Positions 35,803 through 43,582 of a DNA stretch of 64,000 nt are shown one piece after another. How positions within the stretch are numbered: position 1 is the stretch's first letter; the number at the start of each line of letters is the position of its first letter. This stretch comes from Leclercia adecarboxylata (GTDB taxonomy: Bacteria > Pseudomonadota > Gammaproteobacteria > Enterobacterales > Enterobacteriaceae), in the NCBI RefSeq assembly GCF_006874705.1, contig NZ_CP035382.1, positions 1,860,001 through 1,924,000 on the forward strand, in the 5' to 3' direction. The position numbers were made by a program, and so were the translations under genes. Below the pieces are notes generated by a model that had not been told where the DNA came from, did no database searches, and was given only the letters and a program-made list of their open reading frames with translations.

Positions 35803-36150
35803 ATGAAAATTTCCCGCCTCGGCGAAGCGCCGGATTATCGCTTCTCGCTGGCAAACGAGCGTACCTTTCTGGCGTGGATCCGCACCGCGCTGGGCTTTCT
35901 GGCGGCCGGTGTTGGTCTCGACCAGCTGGCGCCCGATTTTGCCACGCCGGTGATCCGCCAGCTGCTGGCGCTGCTGCTGTGCCTCTTTTCCGGGGGGCTG
36001 GCGATCTACGGCTACCTGCGCTGGCTGCGGAATGAAAAGGCGATGCGTCTGAAAGAAGATCTGCCCTACACCCACAGTCTGCTGCTGGTCAGCCTGATCC
36101 TGATGATAGTGGCGGTGATTGTGATGGGGCTGGTGCTGTATGGCGGATAG
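35803..36150 (+). CDS. yidH: YidH, DUF202 inner-membrane protein
   Basis: 115 residues, as in E. coli. Three membrane helices; the DUF202 signature LANERTFLAWIRTALGFLAAGVGLDQL lies at about residues 15-41. Function unknown. The ATG at 35803 is used because it has AGGAG in front; the frame is open upstream without support. It overlaps yidG by 11 bp. Confidence 0.9.
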   Translation: MKISRLGEAPDYRFSLANERTFLAWIRTALGFLAAGVGLDQLAPDFATPVIRQLLALLLCLFSGGLAIYGYLRWLRNEKAMRLKEDLPYTHSLLLVSLILMIVAVIVMGLVLYGG

Positions 36151-36502
36151 CCGCAAAGCGCGCCGTCTGGCCGACCCGGGGCTGCAACCGGAGCGCACCT
36201 CGCTCGCCTGGCTGCGCACGCTGTTTGGTTATGGCGCGTTGATGGTGCTGGCGGTCAGGCACAACTGGCAGCAGGCGGGCCCGCTGTTCTGGGTGGCGCT
36301 GGGCGTGCTGGCGATGGTGGCGCTGATCCTCTGGCACTACACCCGCAATCGCGCGCGGATGGACGTTTCGCTGTACGACTTTTCAGCATCCCGACCGGTG
36401 CGTATTAAATTTATGATCGCCCTCGCAGTGTTATCCCTCGCATTACTGTTTGCTGCTAGTCACGTTCACCATCTCATCATTTTTATCAGGGATTTTGCAT
36501 GA
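36140..36502 (+). CDS. yidG: YidG, DUF202 inner-membrane protein
   Basis: 120 residues, as in E. coli. A paralogue-like DUF202 protein with QPERTSLAWLRTLFGYGALMVLAV and three helices. It overlaps yidH at its start and yidF at its end (ATGA), so the three genes form one operon. The coupling of two small membrane proteins to a sulfatase maturase is conserved with E. coli but unexplained. Confidence 0.9.
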   Translation: MADSRKARRLADPGLQPERTSLAWLRTLFGYGALMVLAVRHNWQQAGPLFWVALGVLAMVALILWHYTRNRARMDVSLYDFSASRPVRIKFMIALAVLSLALLFAASHVHHLIIFIRDFA

Positions 36503-37611
36503 CAGGATGTCAGGTCATGGCCAAGCCGGCCAGTTCACGTTGCAATCTCGATTGCCGCTACTGTTTTTATATCGATAAGCCCCAGCAGCCGATCATGGAC
36601 GACGCCACGCTGGAAACCTTCATCCAACAGCATATCGCCGCCCAGCCCGGGCCGGAGGTGCAGTTTGCCTGGCAGGGTGGAGAGCCGACGCTTTGCGGGC
36701 TGGATTTCTTCCGCCGCGTCGCGGCGTTGCAGCACCGCTATGGCGGAGGAAAGCGCATCACCAACGCCTTTCAGACCAACGGGATCCTGCTCAACGACGC
36801 CTGGTGTCGGTTCTTTCGCGAGCAGGGCTGGCTGGTGGGTATCTCGCTGGATGGCCCGGCGGCGCTGCATGATGCATATCGCGTCAGCCGCAACGGCAAT
36901 CCTACTCATCACAAGGTATTGGCGGCGATAGAGAAGCTGCGCGCCCATCGGGTGTCGTTTAACCTCCTGACGGTCATTAACCGGCAGAACAGCCGCCAGC
37001 CGGAGCGCCTGTATCGCTATTTACGGGCGCTGGGCACGCCCTTTCTGCAATTTCTTCCGCTGCAGGAGCACGATAATCCGGAATCGGTCAGCGATCGGCA
37101 GTGGGGAGAATTCCTGTCGACGGTATTTGACGTCTGGGTGCGGGAGGATATTGGTCGCGTCTTTGTGCAGCTCTTCGACTCAACGCTGGGGGTGTGGTGC
37201 GGCTATCCGTCGCAGATGTGTTCTCTTGCCGCCACCTGCGGCCACGCCTTTGCGCTGGAGGCCAATGGCGATCTCTTCCAGTGCGATCACTACGTCTGGC
37301 CCCAGTACCGGCTGGGCAACATCCATCAGACGCCTCTGGCAGAGCTTAATCAGAGCGAGGCGGCCATCGCCTTTGGGCTGCGCAAGCAAACAGACCTATC
37401 CGCCGAGTGTCGGGCCTGCCCGATGCGTCACCTGTGTAACGGCGATTGCCCTAAACACCGGGTGGATGGCAAAAGCGCGCTCTGCGCGGGGTATCAGGCG
37501 TTCTTCCGCCACTCCGCCCCGCATATGCGGGTGATGCGCGATTTAATCCGCCATCACCGTTCGCCCATAGAGCTGATGGCCCTGCTCCAGCAGAGCCATC
37601 GGGCAAGTTAA
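36499..37611 (+). CDS. yidF: YidF, radical-SAM anaerobic sulfatase maturase (anSME)
   Basis: 370 residues, full length for an anSME (K-12 YidF is, to my recollection, only about 165). The radical-SAM cluster motif is C15-NLD-C19-RY-C22. The C-terminal SPASM-type region has the cysteines [26 protein letters not shown] and [18 protein letters not shown] for two auxiliary Fe-S clusters. It converts the sulfatase Cys to formylglycine without oxygen. The obvious client is YidJ, which has the matching C-x-P-x-R site. Confidence 0.93.
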   Translation: MTGCQVMAKPASSRCNLDCRYCFYIDKPQQPIMDDATLETFIQQHIAAQPGPEVQFAWQGGEPTLCGLDFFRRVAALQHRYGGGKRITNAFQTNGILLNDAWCRFFREQGWLVGISLDGPAALHDAYRVSRNGNPTHHKVLAAIEKLRAHRVSFNLLTVINRQNSRQPERLYRYLRALGTPFLQFLPLQEHDNPESVSDRQWGEFLSTVFDVWVREDIGRVFVQLFDSTLGVWCGYPSQMCSLAATCGHAFALEANGDLFQCDHYVWPQYRLGNIHQTPLAELNQSEAAIAFGLRKQTDLSAECRACPMRHLCNGDCPKHRVDGKSALCAGYQAFFRHSAPHMRVMRDLIRHHRSPIELMALLQQSHRAS

Positions 37612-38906
37612 CGCCCTTTCGCCAGGTACTTCGCCATCTCCTCGTCCGGCACCATCCCGCCGCCGGTTGCCCACACCAGGTGGGTGGCGTTCTCCAGCGA
37701 ATAACGACCGGAGGCGGCGAGGCGCACCGGCCCGGCCATCCCCGCCAGCGCCGACGGCTCAAGGCGGATGTTCTCCTCCTGCGCCAGCCAGCTCAGCATG
37801 TCGTACATACTCTGATCGGAGAGGGTGTAGAACCCGTCGAGCAGGCGCTCCATGGCGCGGCCAACAAAGCCGGAGGCACGGCCTACCGCCAGACCATCCG
37901 CCGCGGTGAGGTTATCGATCCCCAGATCCTGCACCGCAATCTCATCATGCAGACCGGTATACACCCCCAGCAGCATGCACGGGGAGTGGGTCGGTTCGGC
38001 AAAGATACAGTGAACATGATCGCCAAAGGCCAGCTTCAGCCCGAACGCCACTCCGCCAGGGCCCCCGCCCACGCCGCACGGCAGATAGACAAACAGGGGA
38101 TGATCCGCATCCACCACCCGGCCCTGTTCGGCAAACTGCGCTTTCAGACGCTCGCCTGCCACGGCATAGCCTAAGAACAGGGTGCGGGAGTTTTCATCGT
38201 CGATAAAGAAGCAGTTCGGATCGTTTTCCGCCGCCTTGCGCCCTTGCTCCACAGCCACGCCGTAATCGTGCTCATATTCCACCACCGTCACGCCGTGGCT
38301 GCGCAGTTTTGCCTTCTTCCACTCGCGGGCGTCGGCGGACATGTGCACCGTCACCTTAAAGCCGATGCGGGCGCTCATGATGCCAATGGACATCCCGAGG
38401 TTGCCGGTCGACCCCACTGCGATGCTGTACTGGCTGAAGAAGTCCTTAAAGCGGGGCTCCAGCAGGATACTGTAATCGTCGTCGAGGCTGAGCAGCCCGG
38501 CGGCCAGGGCCAGTTTTTCCGCATGGGTCAGCACTTCATAGATCCCGCCGCGGGCTTTAATCGAGCCGGAGATCGGCAGATGACTGTCTTTTTTCAGCAG
38601 CAGGGTACCGGGGATTGCGATGTTTGATTCCTGTTGCAAGCGCTGATGCATCGCCGGAATAGCGACCAGATCGGATTCAATGATGCCGTGGTTTGCGGCG
38701 GTTTCCGGAAAAGCTTTTGCCAGATAAGGGGCAAAACGCGCCAGGCGGGCATGGGCGTCGTCCACGTCCGCCTGGGTCAGGCCGACCCAGGGTAACCCGT
38801 CGGCCAGCGTCGTGGCGTTCGGGTTAAACCAGGTAGTCTCTTGCAGGGCAATCAGATCGTTGAGCAGGGGGTACTGCGCGATTAACTTCAGATGTTCTGG
38901 CGTCAT
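37608..38906 (-). CDS. dsdA: DsdA, D-serine ammonia-lyase
   Basis: 432 residues (E. coli 442). PLP fold-type II dehydratase that converts D-serine to pyruvate and ammonia, detoxifying D-serine. The PLP lysine is in [13 protein letters not shown] (about residue 118), and the glycine-rich phosphate-binding loop is [10 protein letters not shown]. The permease dsdX and activator dsdC that flank it in E. coli are both absent here. Its stop overlaps the yidF stop in a shared TTAA; emrD lies 61 bp upstream. Confidence 0.94.
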   Translation of the reverse strand: MTPEHLKLIAQYPLLNDLIALQETTWFNPNATTLADGLPWVGLTQADVDDAHARLARFAPYLAKAFPETAANHGIIESDLVAIPAMHQRLQQESNIAIPGTLLLKKDSHLPISGSIKARGGIYEVLTHAEKLALAAGLLSLDDDYSILLEPRFKDFFSQYSIAVGSTGNLGMSIGIMSARIGFKVTVHMSADAREWKKAKLRSHGVTVVEYEHDYGVAVEQGRKAAENDPNCFFIDDENSRTLFLGYAVAGERLKAQFAEQGRVVDADHPLFVYLPCGVGGGPGGVAFGLKLAFGDHVHCIFAEPTHSPCMLLGVYTGLHDEIAVQDLGIDNLTAADGLAVGRASGFVGRAMERLLDGFYTLSDQSMYDMLSWLAQEENIRLEPSALAGMAGPVRLAASGRYSLENATHLVWATGGGMVPDEEMAKYLAKGR

Positions 38907-38967
38907 AGGATCCTCTCAGGCGTATCCCCTTAAGAAAACAGGAAACCAGCCTGAGGGCAAGATCCGC

Positions 38968-40152
38968 TTACACCGCCTGCTCGTGATGCGAGGCGCGGGA
39001 GGCCAGCGGTAGCCAGCAGAGCACAATCAGCAGGCCCATAAGCGTCATCAGCAGCCCGAGGCTCGCCTGTCCGTTTTGCGGCATCATCGCCGAGAGCCAG
39101 GCCAGCGCGCCGGAGCCGATATTCTGCAGGCCTCCCACCAGCGCCCCGGCGGTGCCCGCCAGGAACGGGAAGGGCTCCATCGCGCCGCTGGTCGCCAGCG
39201 GGAACAGCATTCCCGCGCCAAAGAAGAACAGCGCGGCCGGGATCAGCAGGGTCCAGACGTTCATCACTCCGAACAGCCCCGGGATCCACATCATCAGCCC
39301 CGCCACCAGGCAGCTCACCACCGATTGCCACATCAGGGTGGTGAAGCGTTTATTGGCCCGTCCGGCAAACCAGGCGCCGAAAAACGCCGCCGGGATCGGC
39401 AGAATAAACAGAATACTCACCACCATGCTGCTGAGACCCAGCCCGGCACCCAACAGCACGCCCGAGCTGGCTTCGAACACTGCGATGCCCGCCAGGCCGC
39501 CCACCAGCATCAGCACGTAGCAGTTAAAGGCCCCGTTGCCGAAGAGGATTTTGTAGCTGGTGAGTAGTTTGGTGCGCGGCGCTTCAGTGGGCCGGGTTTC
39601 CGGCATCCAGCGCGCCATGCTGAAGGTAACGATGACGCACAGCACCAGCAGGAAGCCGTAGCAGGCGCGCCAGGACCACATGGTGTCCAGCAGGCCGCCA
39701 ATGAGCGGGGCGAGCAGCGGGCTGACCAGAATGCCCATATTCAGCAGGCTGTTGGCATGCCGCAGCTGGGTGCCCTGATACATATCGCGCGGCAGGGTAC
39801 GCGCCATCACCCCGCCGACGCCGGTGCCGACGCCCTGCAACGCGCTGGCGGCAATCAGCACGCTCAGGCTGTGGGTGGTCATGGCAATCACCGTGGCGAT
39901 CATAAAAATCGTCATCCCGACCAGGATCACCGGACGGCGACCAACGCGATCCGAGAGCGGGCCGTAGAACAGCTGCGAGACGCCGTAGGTCAGCAGGTAA
40001 GCGCCCATCACGCTCTGCACCGCGCCTTCACGGACGTTGAGTTCCTTCGCCATATCCGCAATGGCCGGGATATAGATGGTTTGCGCCATCTGACCGACGG
40101 CGACCAGCAATACCAACATCAAGAGTAAATTAACGTTCCGCTGTCTTTTCAT
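38968..40152 (-). CDS. emrD: EmrD, MFS multidrug exporter
   Basis: 394 residues, as in E. coli, from the ATG at 40150-40152 (MKRQRNVNLLLMLV). A 12-helix drug:H+ antiporter with motif A GPLSDRVGRRPVIL and motif C-like GVGTGVGGVMARTLPRD. It exports amphipathic toxicants and protects against energy uncouplers. Upstream of dsdA in the same direction. Confidence 0.94.
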   Translation of the reverse strand: MKRQRNVNLLLMLVLLVAVGQMAQTIYIPAIADMAKELNVREGAVQSVMGAYLLTYGVSQLFYGPLSDRVGRRPVILVGMTIFMIATVIAMTTHSLSVLIAASALQGVGTGVGGVMARTLPRDMYQGTQLRHANSLLNMGILVSPLLAPLIGGLLDTMWSWRACYGFLLVLCVIVTFSMARWMPETRPTEAPRTKLLTSYKILFGNGAFNCYVLMLVGGLAGIAVFEASSGVLLGAGLGLSSMVVSILFILPIPAAFFGAWFAGRANKRFTTLMWQSVVSCLVAGLMMWIPGLFGVMNVWTLLIPAALFFFGAGMLFPLATSGAMEPFPFLAGTAGALVGGLQNIGSGALAWLSAMMPQNGQASLGLLMTLMGLLIVLCWLPLASRASHHEQAV

Positions 40153-40350
40153 GTCGCTGAATACTTTTGCCAAAAGTGATAAATAAAGAATAAGTGACTA
40201 CGCATTCCCATAAATGCGCGAGGAATCTACCACAGGAAAATGACAAATTGAGCATTGCGGTGATGAATGGAAAACGGCAAAAAGGCAGGATTAATAAACA
40301 AGAACGGCAACTAAAGTTGCCATAGGATCGGGCCGGACGCTGCCGGCCCG

Positions 40351-40797
40351 TTACACTGCGCAGAATAACCGGTGCGTGACGCGCGGTTCATCCGCGACCA
40401 GCGTAAAGCCAGCCCGCTGATAGAATGGCCAGGCGGTGTGGGGCGCATGGGTATTGAGAAAATCGAACCAGATGCTGGCATCGGCCATCACCACGGCGAG
40501 CAGTTGCCTGCCGATACCCAGACCACGACAGCTTTCGCTGATATAGAGATGACGAATGCGACCGGCCCGCGGCTGCTGACTGAACGGATCGCGGTTTAGC
40601 CCGCAAATCCCCACCAGTTTGCCGTTCAGAAACGCACCCAGCAGCTTTTCACCCGGGGCGTTAAAGCGATTTTCACCCCGCTCCCAGTTCTCTTCCAGCC
40701 TGCGCAACATATTGAAATTGAGCGCGGTGCTCTCGGCTTTCAGCGCGATATAGCCCGGCTCGTCCGGCGTGACAGGCTCAATTAATAAACGCAACAT
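40351..40797 (-). CDS. GNAT-family N-acetyltransferase
   Basis: 148 residues. Acetyl-CoA-binding motif A is visible as IRHLYISESCRGLGIGRQLLAVV (R/QxxGxG/A form, about residues 83-105), followed by the motif B-like region HTAWPFYQRAGF. The substrate is unknown. It lies between emrD and the tisB locus on the same strand, with 200 bp to emrD. Confidence 0.8.
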   Translation of the reverse strand: MLRLLIEPVTPDEPGYIALKAESTALNFNMLRRLEENWERGENRFNAPGEKLLGAFLNGKLVGICGLNRDPFSQQPRAGRIRHLYISESCRGLGIGRQLLAVVMADASIWFDFLNTHAPHTAWPFYQRAGFTLVADEPRVTHRLFCAV

Positions 40798-40816
40798 AGC
40801 ATTCCCTCGTTATTAA

Positions 40817-40840
40817 AGAGGGGCGGTTTCCCGCCCCTCT
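40817..40840 (-). terminator. Terminator of tisAB
   Basis: AGAGGGGCGG / CCGCCCCTCT stem with a 4-base loop, followed on the minus strand by TTTAATAA. It lies 22 bp past the tisB stop. Confidence 0.85.
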
Positions 40841-40861
40841 CTGGTGCGGCTTGAACCTGAA

Positions 40862-40951
40862 TCACTTAACGTATTTCAGGACAGCATCAAGCAGTTGCAG
40901 TGCTGCAACAATGAGTTTGAGGATAAGTACAACCATATCCACTACGCTCAT
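40862..40951 (-). CDS. tisB: TisB, SOS-induced membrane toxin peptide
   Basis: 29 residues, the same length as E. coli TisB, sharing the core LILKLIVAALQLLDAVLKY. A single hydrophobic helix with Asp5, Lys12, Asp22 and Lys26 (the charge-zipper type) inserts in the inner membrane. There it dissipates the proton gradient and promotes dormancy and persistence under DNA damage. It is too short for usual gene finders. A LexA box lies about 205 bp upstream and IstR-pairing sequence lies in its leader. Confidence 0.95.
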   Translation of the reverse strand: MSVVDMVVLILKLIVAALQLLDAVLKYVK

Positions 40952-41135
40952 ACGCGTCTCCTCTGGTTAAGGAGCACGATGCTGGCGTACCTTTCCGCCG
41001 CCTGTGGCCAGCACCTTTGTTGACGTAACACAGTGTGCTCAGTTGGGGAGTGGAGGCGCTGACGGCACCACCCGTTTCAGCCAGGACTTCGTTGCGCCGG
41101 TGTACTACGAGCGGCTCCCCTCGCACCCTGTGAAC
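40952..41135 (-). promoter_or_regulatory. tisAB mRNA leader with IstR-1 target
   Basis: The untranslated leader of about 184 nt contains the complement of GTTGACGTAACACAGTGTGC (plus-strand 41019-41038). This sequence is repeated exactly as the first 20 nt of IstR-1 at 43179. IstR-1 can therefore form 20 perfect base pairs with the leader, covering the ribosome standby site as known for E. coli. The tisA reading frame is not convincingly conserved and is not called. Confidence 0.85.
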
Positions 41136-41141
41136 ACACCC

Positions 41142-41173
41142 AGTATAGATAAATACTGTATATATGAACAGTG
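41142..41173 (-). promoter_or_regulatory. LexA box and tisAB promoter, interrupted at its edge by an intron
   Basis: CTGTATATATGAACAG (41156-41171) is a near-ideal 16-bp LexA operator. On the minus strand it overlaps the -35 (TTCATA, 41163-41168), and the -10 is TATACT (41142-41147), placing the tisAB start near 41135. The group II intron begins at 41173, so the outermost base of the 20-bp box (A) is replaced by the intron's G, while the 16-bp core and the promoter are intact. Confidence 0.88.
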
Positions 41174-43081
41174 TGCGCCGGGAGACCGGTAGAGATCAAG
41201 GGGTGAAAGTCCCCGACCATTGAAGGACCAGCAATCCACAAGGTCCCCGAGTCATGCGTTGCATACCGCGAGGTATGGGGCGAAGCGTTGACAGGGGTGT
41301 TGACAGGCCAGCCATTGAGCCACGAAATGTATATTAAATTACCGGGTGCCGACGTTGTACTGTTAACGGAAGGCAACATCATAGGGTGCGATACTGCGAG
41401 TGCCACATGGACCCGGCGGGGTCTGAGACCCTGGCATGTCAATACGATCTCTACGCGGGAACCGGGAGATCTCCCCTCTGACCATCTGCCAGTGTCGGAG
41501 ATGGCCCGCACCGGGAAGACGAGGAGTCATAGCCGGTGATGTACGGAGAGGAGAAGTCGGACTCGCTCATAGTAGCGGCGAAGCAGGCGAACAACCCGAA
41601 AGGAGCGGAGTCAGTGGAGCGAAGGAGCGGGGCCAAGGGGAACGCGGAACAGCCACACATGCGCCGGACACAGAGCCGGGAAAGCATGTCACAGAGGCTG
41701 TCACGCGTGCGGGAAGCTGCGAAGCAGCGGAAGAAAGAACGGTTTACAGCATTGTTCCACCTGCTGACAGTCGAAGCACTGGAAGCCGCATTCCTCTCCC
41801 TGAGCAGGAAAGCGGCCGCCGGAGTGGATGGCATCAGGTGGATGGACTACGCCGGAAACATGAAGAACAACATAACAGATCTGCACCGGAGGCTACATCA
41901 GGGCAGCTACAGGGCGCAGCCCGGCAGGCGTCACTACATCCCAAAAGCGGATGGAAAACAACGCCCGCTCGGCATCGCCTCGCTGGAGGACAAGATCGTC
42001 CAGTATGCGCTGGTGAAAATCCTGAACGCAGTCTATGAAAACGACTTTATGGGGTTCTCATACGGGTTCAGACCCGGGCGAAGCCAGCACGATGCACTGG
42101 ACGCACTGGCCACAGGGCTGGTACGCACTAACGTAAACTGGGTACTGGATGCCGACATCAGTCAGTTCTTTGACAGGGTGAGCCACGAATGGCTGATCAG
42201 GTTCACAGAGCATCGGATCGGCGACCGGAGGGTAATCAGGCTCATACGTAAGTGGCTCACAGCCGGGACGTCGGAGGAGGGTCAATGGCGAGCAACGGAG
42301 GAAGGCACCCCACAGGGTGCGGTCATCTCACCGCTGCTGGCAAACATATACCTCCACTACGTCTTCGATCTGTGGGCGCATCAGTGGCGACGTCGCTATG
42401 CCACAGGCAATGTGGTAATGGTCAGATACGCCGATGACATCGTCATCGGGTTCGACAAACGATACGATGCCCGGCGCTTCCGTATAGCCATGCAGCGCAG
42501 ACTGAGGGAGTTCGGACTCACGGTTCACCCGGAGAAAACCCGTCTGATGGAGTTCGGCCGCTTCGCTGCCGAAAACCGTGCCATCAGGGGAAAAGGCAAA
42601 CCAGAAACGTTCAACTTCCTCGGGTTCACGCACATCAGCGGGAAAGATCGCAACGGCAGGTTCATGCTGATACGAAAGACCCGCCGGGATCGGATGACGG
42701 CAACTCTGAAAGCCATCAAAGACGGTCTGCGAAGGCGCTGGCATTACTCAATCCCCGAACAGGGAAAATGGCTCAGGAGAGTGGTTCAGGGATACCTGAA
42801 CTATCACTCGGTACCGGGCAACTTCCCCACCATGCAGAAGTTCAGGACACACGTAACAAACCTCTGGCGCCGGGCGCTCAGGCGCAGGAGCCAGAAGGAT
42901 GATACGACCTGGACGAAAGCAAACAAACTGGCAGCCGCATGGCTACCAAGGGTTCGGGTTCTTCATCCATGGCCTGTGGAGCGGTTCACCGCCAGACACC
43001 CGAGGCAGGAGCCCGGTGCGTAAATCGCGCACGCCGGGATCTGTGCGGGGGGTATCCGGTAACGGGTATCCCTACCGCGAC
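41173..43081 (+). mobile_element. Group II intron inside the tisAB/istR LexA box
   Basis: 1,909 bp. The 5' end GTGCG fits the GUGYG rule. Domain I hairpins begin at once (GCGCCGG.., AAGGGGTGAAAGTCCCC), and the domain IV ORF is a reverse transcriptase. Domain V (43009-43042) overlaps the ORF end and has the AGC triad and a stem AGCCCGG..CCGGG. Domain VI (43043-43081) is a GC-rich hairpin with a bulged A eight bases from the 3' end, which finishes in AC. Precise removal joins ..GAACAGT to AATTTATGG and rebuilds the LexA box TACTGTATATATGAACAGTA. The intron runs in the istR direction. Confidence 0.92.
41539..43023 (+). CDS. ltrA: Group II intron reverse transcriptase/maturase
   Basis: 494 residues (GTG at 41536 would add one). 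The reverse-transcriptase core includes AAAGVDGIRW, the RT2 to RT4 region YIPKADGKQRPLGIASLEDKIVQ and FMGFSYGFRPGRSQHDALDAL, then GTPQGAVISPLLANIYLHYV and the catalytic MVRYADDIVIGF. A maturase (X/thumb) domain spans about residues 350-460 (KPETFNFLGFTH...YLNYHSVPGN). There is no HNH endonuclease domain after the maturase, as in class C and some other bacterial classes. Such introns use hairpin targets or replication-fork DNA. The stop codon lies inside intron domain V. Confidence 0.95.
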   Translation: MYGEEKSDSLIVAAKQANNPKGAESVERRSGAKGNAEQPHMRRTQSRESMSQRLSRVREAAKQRKKERFTALFHLLTVEALEAAFLSLSRKAAAGVDGIRWMDYAGNMKNNITDLHRRLHQGSYRAQPGRRHYIPKADGKQRPLGIASLEDKIVQYALVKILNAVYENDFMGFSYGFRPGRSQHDALDALATGLVRTNVNWVLDADISQFFDRVSHEWLIRFTEHRIGDRRVIRLIRKWLTAGTSEEGQWRATEEGTPQGAVISPLLANIYLHYVFDLWAHQWRRRYATGNVVMVRYADDIVIGFDKRYDARRFRIAMQRRLREFGLTVHPEKTRLMEFGRFAAENRAIRGKGKPETFNFLGFTHISGKDRNGRFMLIRKTRRDRMTATLKAIKDGLRRRWHYSIPEQGKWLRRVVQGYLNYHSVPGNFPTMQKFRTHVTNLWRRALRRRSQKDDTTWTKANKLAAAWLPRVRVLHPWPVERFTARHPRQEPGA

Positions 43082-43087
43082 AATTTA

Positions 43088-43116
43088 TGGACAAAACGTG
43101 AAGCGGGAGCCATACT
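43088..43116 (+). promoter_or_regulatory. Predicted istR-2 promoter
   Basis: TGGACA (43088-43093), a 17-bp spacer, then CATACT (43111-43116) would start a transcript near 43123. Ending at the istR terminator, this gives about 133 nt, close to E. coli IstR-2 (about 140 nt). Without the intron the LexA box would end a few bases upstream of this -35; with it, the box is 1.9 kb away. Confidence 0.6.
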
Positions 43117-43178
43117 CAAATGCGTCAAAATCCGTGCCGTAAATTGCGCGTTCCCGTGCGATCGCGTATACTTCGTGC

Positions 43179-43255
43179 GTTGACGTAACACAGTGTGCAC
43201 TGCGGTCACCAGCCGCAAACGCTGTAAAAATAACCTCGCTTCGGCGGGGTTTTTT
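43179..43255 (+). ncRNA. istR: IstR-1 antisense RNA (antitoxin of TisB)
   Basis: The promoter TTGCGC (43144-43149), 17-bp spacer, TATACT (43167-43172) starts the RNA at G43179. The RNA begins GTTGACGTAACACAGTGTGC, identical over 20 nt to the complement of the tisAB leader, as in E. coli IstR-1 (75 nt). It ends in the terminator AACCTCGC-TTCG-GCGGGGTTTTTT. It blocks the tisB ribosome standby site and guides RNase III cleavage. IstR-2, from an upstream start, contains the same 3' part. Confidence 0.93.
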
Positions 43256-43384
43256 GTTTTCATCACCCGACAAGCGAAACGTGATCACTGACGCATTTTC
43301 AGGCAGATGAAAATAATTCCGTTGTCACGCCTGACAACCTGTGCTTGTATAAATCCACTCAATGATTCCAGAGACAGGTCTCCC

Positions 43385-43483
43385 ATGACTGCATCCATGA
43401 ACACCGCGACCCTACTAAAAACTGCGCACCCAGCCGCAGTGGTCGTCGTGCGTGTGGTGGTGGTCGTCGGCAATGCGCCGTAG
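43385..43483 (+). CDS. ivbL: IvbL, ilvBN attenuation leader peptide
   Basis: 32 residues, as in E. coli. It carries the run AAVVVVRVVVVVGNAP, with a dense block of valine codons, after two leucines. Ribosome stalling when valine or leucine tRNAs are uncharged prevents formation of the terminator at 43507-43536 and lets transcription reach ilvBN. Confidence 0.97.
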   Translation: MTASMNTATLLKTAHPAAVVVVRVVVVVGNAP

Positions 43484-43506
43484 GGACTGGATCAACACAC
43501 GATTCC

Positions 43507-43536
43507 AAACCCCGCCGGCGCAAACCGGCGGGGTTT
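43507..43536 (+). terminator. ilvBN attenuator
   Basis: CCCCGCCGG-CGCAAA-CCGGCGGGG stem followed by TTTTT, 27 bp after ivbL and before ilvB; the regulated terminator of valine/leucine attenuation. Confidence 0.95.
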
Positions 43537-43582
43537 TTGTTTAAAGCCCCCCGGAAAGTCGGCCCATAAGAAGGACTGGAGC

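Noticed and set aside
40887-41126. 79-codon minus-strand frame through the tisB leader as a larger toxin or TisA
   Set aside because: It overlaps tisB out of frame and its sequence is not TisA-like; the 29-residue TisB is the conserved product.
41171-41175. Intron 5' end at 41171 (GTGTG)
   Set aside because: It also fits GUGYG, but removal would leave GAACA-AATTT and destroy the LexA half-site. Starting at 41173 rebuilds the full box.
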